64,000 nucleotides of DNA from Panicum virgatum (Eukaryota > Streptophyta > Magnoliopsida > Poales > Poaceae): contig NC_053142.1 of NCBI RefSeq assembly GCF_016808335.1, positions 40,157,674 to 40,221,673 of the forward strand, written 5' to 3'. The notes below the pieces were generated by a model, which was not told the DNA's origin, did not search any database, and saw nothing but the letters and a program-made list of their open reading frames with translations. Shown here in pieces: positions 58,045 through 64,000 of the stretch. The stretch's first letter is position 1, and each line of letters opens with the position of its first letter. The position numbers were made by a program, and so were the translations under genes.

Positions 58045-60105
58045 TGAAAGAGCATCTAGGCCCCTAGTGGGTTTTGGTGTATTGATTGACAACACGATTA
58101 AAGGACTAACTTATTTGCATGAGATGATGAGCAGATATTTAATTTGTGGAATGATATAGCTCATGTATTGCAAGCAAACGTGTATGTCCCATTGGCAATC
58201 ATTGTATGTGACAAGCTAGAATGAGAAAGAAAAATGGAAGAGCATGATAGTCATATATGATATAAAAGCTCTAATATTGTGTTGAAATTTGTTAATTTAT
58301 GTGGGACTCAAAGTGGTAAGCAAAGTTATAAAAGAAAAATTATGAGCAATGTATTTATGGTTGATATGAGTGCTCAAATATCTATAAAAGACTTCAACTT
58401 GTGATGGGATTCATATGACAAGTAAAAGTTATGAGAATGAGACATGATATGTTTTTGCATAGTCTCAAATTGGAAAGACTTGTCATATGAGAAGAATATT
58501 ATTGTCGAGGGAAGCAAGTAAGAGAAAAGTGAATGAGACATGAGTTGATGTGCATATGTTGTCTCAAAATTGGAAAGGTTGCATATGAAATTAAATGGTG
58601 AATTCATATTGATAAAGAAGATTTCATGCATGACACAAATTAATATAAAGTTCAAAATGGACGGCTAGGATAAAGGTAGAGAGGACCAAGAGGCGTGTTT
58701 CAAGAGGCTACGCAACCGTCGGCTTGGAGGGAGCAAGAAAACCGATACGGGTCAAAATACCAGAGATTCTAGAGTCATGGAGAGCCCTATTTTGAAGAGT
58801 GTCATTATTTAGAAAATAGAAGTGACTTGAGAATTAAAGATGAATTTCATTCTTATATGAAGGAAGATTCAAAGTCACTAGTTCAAGCAGGCATGCTCAC
58901 TGAATTTAAAGATGTTGACAATCTCAAGATATTGACTGAAGAAGTTCGGCTTCATCAAGACATAAAAAAAACTCAAGTGTTGTGTGTGTCATTTTATGTG
59001 AACTTGAGTATAGGATGCCGTACTATTAAGGAGAATGCAACATCAGTGGTTTGACATAACAAAAAATGCTCATAGCTATCCCATGTGAGAAAAATCAGAG
59101 AGAAACACTTGGGAGAAGAATACCTAGTGTGACCGATCTGACCGGTCTAGCCGACCGGTCTGACCGGTCGGGTCCAACAGCTAGTTTATTTGAACCGACC
59201 GGTCTGTGGGACCGGTCTGACTGGTCTAACACTGACAAAGCAATAGCTAGTTTTTGAGATAGGGGTATTTATACCCCACACCCTCACCCAGTCGTGGGTG
59301 CTGATGCCATTGTGATTCTAAGCCATCTCTGAGCCGTGAGAGCACTAGAGAAGTCCTCCCCAACCTCTCTTTGTGAGATTTGAGTGAATCAAGATTAGAT
59401 CTTTAAGTTGGGTTGAGTGAAACCTTTGCTAAGAGAGCATTTGAGCAGTGAGAGCATAATCCCTAGCTTAAGCATTTGTGGTTGCGTCGCCCAACTTGTT
59501 GAAGCATTTGTTATCCTTGGAGGTGAAGCCTCCTAGACGGCTAGGCATCACCGGCTACCTCCCAAACTTGTGGTGAGCAGCGGCAAGTTTGTTGCAGCAG
59601 CGATCGTGTGTCACGAGGACACATGGTCATATAGTGGAAAGGAAGAGATAGCTTGACCTTGTAGTCGCCATAAGCTTCCTCAACAGAGAGTAGGATTCAC
59701 ACGTGGTGAACGTGGTGAATCTGAATTTCGATGAAACAAATCTCTGTGTCTCCTTTGCATTATCTTTATTTGGTTTGCCTCACACTTGTGCTCTAGCTTT
59801 ATTTGTGCTTCCGCTTCGATCTACTTGATTTTGTTATTTCTGTGTGTGCAGGGTTAAGAAATATATTTGTAAGCACCTACAGAAGCACCACACCAAATTG
59901 TATTTGTGCTAGAACTGGTAAAGGGGAGAACTAACTCAGTTTGTGCAGGTTCTGCGTAGGACCGGTCTGATCGGTTGGTGTTTTAGTTTTCTGTTCTAAG
60001 TGTAAGACCGGTCTGATCGGTTGTTAACTGACATTTGTGTTAAGTGTTTTAATTTATATGATTTATTTTAAATACATATTCAATCCCCTCTAGGCAACAT
60101 GACGC
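58045..60105 (+). mobile_element. Unclassified retroelement-like repeat with GACCGGTC motifs
   Basis: Opens near GAGCATCTAGGCCCCTAGTGGG and ends near CCCCTCTAGGCAACATGACG, text seen at borders of grass retroelement-type repeats. It carries the 8-bp palindrome GACCGGTC or close forms at 59130-59230 and 59960-60020, usually as GACCGGTCTGA. The interior has short frames only. Class and exact borders are uncertain. Confidence 0.45.
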
Positions 60106-60345
60106 GATTAAGATTTTTTCAGAGAGCCGGCGCGTCGCGAGATGCCGCTCTTTCTCTTTCTTGATTTCTCTCCCCGCCACTGGGATCTCACCGGCTCCCC
60201 GCCAGCTATAGTAGGCCCCGTCTTCAAGGCAGATGCATGGTGTGATCAACCCCCCTTCAACGGACAAGTATTTGTATATGTGATAGTATTTAAGGCAATT
60301 TGATTTTGACCAACCCTAAAATCATCTATTTTTTATTAAAAACTA

Positions 60346-60630
60346 CTCCCTCCATTTCAAATTATAATACATTCCAATAATTTTATAGAGTCAAAGATTT
60401 TTATGTTTGACCAAATTTATATAATAAAATAATAATATTTATTATATAAACTAAGTATCATTAGATTCTTTATTAGTTATATTTTCATAGTACATCAATT
60501 TGATATCATAAATTTTTATATTCTCTCTATAATTTTAGTTAAATTTAAAATTGGTTTGACTTTTCAAAATTCTTAGGATGTCTTATAATTCATTAGATTC
60601 TCAAGATTCTTAGGACGTTTTATATTGGTT
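60346..60630. mobile_element. Stowaway-like MITE, degraded
   Basis: Begins CTCCCTCCATTTCAAATTATAA, the standard Stowaway terminus of grasses. The right side has two related stretches (TCTTAGGATGTCTTATAATTC, TTCTTAGGACGTTTTATATTGG) but no clean closing end. The interior is AT-rich. Confidence 0.6.
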
Positions 60631-60694
60631 GTATACGTGATGAGTTGACTGACCGTTGACGTCAAGTCAACTGAGTAGTCGTGCATGTGATAGA

Positions 60695-60700
60695 TATAAA
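60695..60700 (+). promoter_or_regulatory. Possible TATA box of the LRR receptor-like gene
   Basis: TATAAA lies 332 bp upstream of the ATG at 61027. If used, the CTCCAGC-rich repeat would lie in the leader. Other start sites cannot be ruled out. Confidence 0.3.
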
Positions 60701-60806
60701 TGCAGCGGCCCACGAAGAAGCACAGCGGTTGGCCGGTTGCTCAGAATCATTTATGTTCTCCTTGTCCTTGTGCTGCACTACCCAACTACAGATGATTCTA
60801 TTCATC

Positions 60807-60946
60807 TCCACTCCAGCCCAGCCTCCAGCTCCAGCCAGCCCAACAGTATTTTTCTCTCACACCACTCCAGCTCCAGCCTCCAGCTCCAGCCAGCCCAACA
60901 ATATTTTTCTCTCACACCACTGCAGCTCCAGCCTGCCGAACGCAGT
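60807..60946. repeat. CTCCAGC-rich MITE-like repeat, copy 2
   Basis: Same layout and same end (GCCGAACGCAGT) as 992-1137. This copy has a tandem duplication of about 55 bp, with CCAGCCCAACA and TATTTTTCTCTCACACCACT each occurring twice. Confidence 0.55.
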
Positions 60947-61026
60947 ATAGGCAAGTGCGTTCTTCTCGATACCTCAGCATCCCCCGTCGAAGCCATCTTT
61001 GATTTGCCTAGCTGCAAGCCTGCAAA

Positions 61027-63484
61027 ATGGCTCGCAAAAGCACTCATCACGCCTCATGGTTGCATTTGCATCTAGCTGTCTGTCTCAGCTTCCTCCTTTT
61101 GGCAAGCAACCAGCTCCCACGTTGCTCCCTTGCGCTGTCAGCAAATAGCAGCAGATCAAGCGGCGGCGGCACCTCACGAGTCCCAGCACTATGCCGCTCG
61201 CAGGAGGCTGCATCGCTCCTCCAGCTGAAGGGGTCCTTCGCGCTCCCCACAGACGGCAGCTGCGATGACAATACGGCGTTGCCGTCGTGGAGATCGGGCT
61301 CTGACTGTTGCCGCTGGGAGGGCGTCAGCTGCGACGGTATCACAGGGAGAGTTACTGCCCTCCACCCCAGCAACCCGACCTGCGACGGCCGCCTGAAGGC
61401 CTGCGGCGGCCTTCACCCTGCTCTCTTCAACCTCACCTCCCTCCGGAGGCTCAACCTGGGGGGCCTCGACTTTTGCGGCTCACAACTTCCAGAGTCGGGT
61501 CTTGAGAGATTGACCAATCTTCGAGTCCTCATGTTAGAGAGCTGCAACCTTTCTGGTTCGATCCCACCTTCCTTTACAGGCCTTCATTCCCTGCAAAAGA
61601 TTCATCTCAGTGACAACACTTTAAACGGCAATATTTCCAATCTGTTCTCTGCTCATAGCTTCCCGCATTTGAGAGTCCTTGACCTTTCTTATAATATGTT
61701 CGAGGGAACGTTTCCGCTTGGGATCACTCAACTAAAAAATCTCAGGGTTCTGGATCTCAGATCCACGAACCTCTCTGGTGGTATTCCAAACTCCATAGGG
61801 AATCTCTCGTTACTGAGGGAATTAGACCTTCATGGTAACAGACTCTCCGGGGGCCTGCCTCGGGAGCTCAGCAATTTGACGTACTTGACCGAACTGGATT
61901 GTTCAAATTCTAGTTTGTCTGGACAACTTCCGTCTCTTACAAGTTTAATACGGCTGGAATATATCGGGGTTTCCTACAACAGCCTCATGGGTAAGCTTTC
62001 AGCATGCTGGAACATTTTCGTTCCACTTCTCCTACATATTCCAGGTGTCTGTTTTTTTTCTTTTCTTTTTCTAGCGATAGGCAATTTTGTCGTTGTTTGA
62101 GTATAGAAAAAAATTGTGGATTGTTTCTTGCAAGTTGTCCTTTTTAATTGTACTAGTTGATTGTATAAGATGGTTATCTAAAAATCATGTTACAATTCAG
62201 ACACCTGATTGAGTACAGCAAATCTCGTAATATTCTATATAAAGCATTGCCAAAGATTGTTATAGCAAATGGTCTAATAATCATGGCTCTCTATATATAT
62301 GCACAGGGACAGTACCCGCAACCATATTCACCCTGCCAGCATTGGTTGAACTACATCTGCAGGTGAACAACTTTTCGGGTCCGATTGAGGAGTTCCATAA
62401 TGCATCCGGCACGTTGACTGAAGTTTACTTGAGTCGCAATCAGCTGACTGGTACAATTTCAACCTCATTCTTGGAGCTCACTGCTCTTTCTACCATTGCT
62501 CTCGACTACAATCATTTCACAGGGACGGTGAATCTAAGCAGCTACTCTAGGCTAAGAAGCCTCTTTGAATTTACAGCCTCCGGTAACAGCTTGGTATCTA
62601 TTGTCGGAGACGACCGCTGGACTAGTGGTAGTAGTAATAGTAGTATTTCTGAGTTGGCGTTTGCATCCTGCGGCCTAACTAGGTTACCTAGTGTCATAAG
62701 ACATCTACCATCCCTTAACTGGCTGGATCTCTCTTATAATGGCATCGGTGGCAAGATACCTGACTGGATCTGGAGAAACCATAGCAGGTGGTTGGACCTT
62801 TCTCACAACATGTTCACCGAGGTGGCACGGCCCCCTGCTTACACTGTCATATCGTACATTGATCTTAGCTTCAATAGGCTCCGCGGTGCGGTGCCTTCGC
62901 CTTCGCTTCTCTCTGCGTCTCACCTTGATTACTCCAACAACAAATTCTCTTCCATGCTGCCCGGCGATTTCCTCATGCTTTATGGCACTGCCGCCTCCAT
63001 CAACTTGGCAAACAACCAACTAGGTGGGACTATTCCGTATGCAGGGTGTGACCAGTTTCACTACGAGGAGGAGGGGGGCCGTAAGCCTCTTCGAGATCTC
63101 GACCTATCTGGTAACAACTTCAGCGGGCAGGTGCCACCTTATGTGCTTAGAGGCTGCAATAACAATACCCTGCGGGTGCTAAATCTGAGGGGCAATCGCC
63201 TCGAGGGAACATGGCCCCAGGAGATGGGCGGGCTATGTAGGCTGGAGGCCGTAGATTTACATGGAAATCAGATCCGAGGGCGCTTGCCAAGATGGCTAGC
63301 TAACTGCAAAGAGTTGAATGGGCTCGATGTCGGCGGCAACAATTTAGTGGATTCTTTCCCATCATGGCTAGGAAACCTCCCTCACCTTCGTGTGCTTATC
63401 CTGAGATCCAACCAGTTTTACGGCCCAGTGACGACAGTGAGCATGGACCCTCATAGGAAGAATCATCATCACTCGAGGTCTGCT
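61027..63484 (+). CDS. LRR receptor-like protein (Cf-type), interrupted at its 3' end
   Basis: Exon 1 is 61027-61990 and exon 2 starts at 62307; the GT-AG junction is in frame. About 713 residues are readable. Residues 1-37 form a signal peptide. The LRRNT_2 cap follows (EAASLLQLKGSF, then SDCCRWEGVSCDGITGRVTAL), then a long series of extracellular plant LRRs of the LxxLxxLxLxxNxLxGxIP type with many N-glycosylation sites. An intron inside the LRR array with conserved flanks is usual in this group. The family senses apoplastic ligands in defence or development and lacks a kinase. At 63485, in the middle of the LRR array, the frame enters an AT-rich element whose read-through tail (FRRKTAGKPENFPF...) is not LRR and stops at 63617. 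The LRR end, transmembrane segment and tail are not visible. The gene is probably disrupted, unless the element is spliced out. Confidence 0.85.
61991..62306 (+). other. Intron in the LRR receptor-like gene
   Basis: Donor GTAAGC and acceptor GCACAG bound this 316-bp AT-rich intron. Without splicing the frame ends at 62100. The spliced frame continues the LRR pattern (SLMG then TVPATIFTLPAL). Confidence 0.85.
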
Positions 63485-64000
63485 CAGGGTTCAACTTTCC
63501 GGCGGAAAACCGCCGGAAAACCGGAAAATTTTCCGTTTCCGCTAGTAGCCGGGAAATGGAATTCCGGTATTTTTCGCCATTTTTCGTTTTCAAATTTAAA
63601 AATTCAAAAATATTTGTAAAAAATTAGGAAAAAATATGATAAAAAACTAGGTGTTCTTCTAAGCAAATAGGACTAGAACACACTCAAATCTAAGATCATT
63701 TGCTAGGCTAAAATTGCATTTTAGTTGAAAAACAAGATTATTTATAGTCTAATGAGGTAGGATTTATAGCTTTTTAATATCCGTACTATCAATGGGTTAA
63801 AAGAATATACCTTTTGAATGGAATGAGAGGTCTCCTTTATTTATCCTTACACTTTCATCATATCTTCATTAATTATTAAGTACTACGTGATATACATAAA
63901 CATTGTTTATTGGATTGAACTTGGGTTTTTATATAGACTATGCAATTTATGTATTATAAACTTATATTATGGTCTATGCAATTTAAGTTATTTGTGATTT
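63485..64000. mobile_element. Probable hAT-type element, left end
   Basis: Starts CAGGGTTCAACTTTCCGG. A CAGGG start is typical of hAT inverted ends, and the subterminal region repeats CCGGAAAA and CCGGCGG-type motifs as Ac-like elements do. The sequence then becomes strongly AT-rich to the window edge. The right end and any 8-bp target duplication (left candidate GGTCTGCT) lie outside. No transposase is visible in this part. Confidence 0.6.

Larger units (their letters stand above)
60106..61026. other. Upstream region of the LRR receptor-like gene
   Basis: Contains a degraded Stowaway-type repeat (60346-60630), a possible TATA box (60695-60700) and the CTCCAGC-rich repeat copy 2 (60807-60946) in what would be the leader. 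No other gene is seen. Confidence 0.55.

Overview
The window is nuclear DNA from a flowering plant, almost certainly a grass (Poaceae). A panicoid is my best guess, but the species cannot be named from the sequence. The support is short GC-rich exons with high GC3 next to AT-rich introns, plant-type gene families, grass-style Tourist MITEs and an Au-like SINE, and LTR retrotransposons packed between single-copy genes. I see no prokaryotic signal and no operons.

Layout, left to right. 150-2859 (-): the 5' part of a class II serine carboxypeptidase-like gene that runs off the left edge. 4660-6272: an element with long divergent inverted ends. 7169-7774 (-): an intronless isochorismatase/nicotinamidase-type hydrolase. 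10926-18981 (+): a 16-exon spinster-type MFS transporter with an Au-like SINE in intron 2. 19900-22150: a MITE cluster including one MITE nested in another. 22614-23219 (+): an intronless class I TCP transcription factor. 24652-25129: two degenerate tRNA copies (Phe, Thr). 26575-28829 (+): an 11-exon mRNA cap guanine-N7 methyltransferase 2-type gene, followed by a perfect 85-bp inverted repeat. 29457-34294: a multi-level nest of repeats with a hairpin-rich 95-bp tandem array and a solo LTR carrying a perfect target duplication. 35015-35537: a truncated, frameshifted sulfotransferase pseudogene. 35540-38120: a long-LTR-type repeat. 38888-39816 and 50512-51299 (both -): two GRAM-domain GEM-like paralogues. 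Between them sits a full-length but mutated Ty1/copia element (41622-48273) with a 5-bp target duplication. 49728-50195 (-): a LINE-type RVT zinc-binding remnant. 51300-61000: mostly MITEs and other repeats, plus one intact tRNA-Ala(UGC) at 57116-57188. 61027-63484 (+): a leucine-rich-repeat receptor-like protein gene whose reading frame runs into a probable hAT element at 63485.

The genes are separate housekeeping, regulatory and defence-type units. They do not form a pathway cluster. The only locus-level relationship is the tandem GEM-like pair. Exon boundaries were assigned by eye from GT-AG (twice GC-AG) sites and reading-frame continuity with known family patterns. I found no convincing undescribed biological system. 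The most unusual structures are the 85-bp perfect inverted repeat behind the cap methyltransferase, the 95-bp hairpin array, and the nested repeat block.
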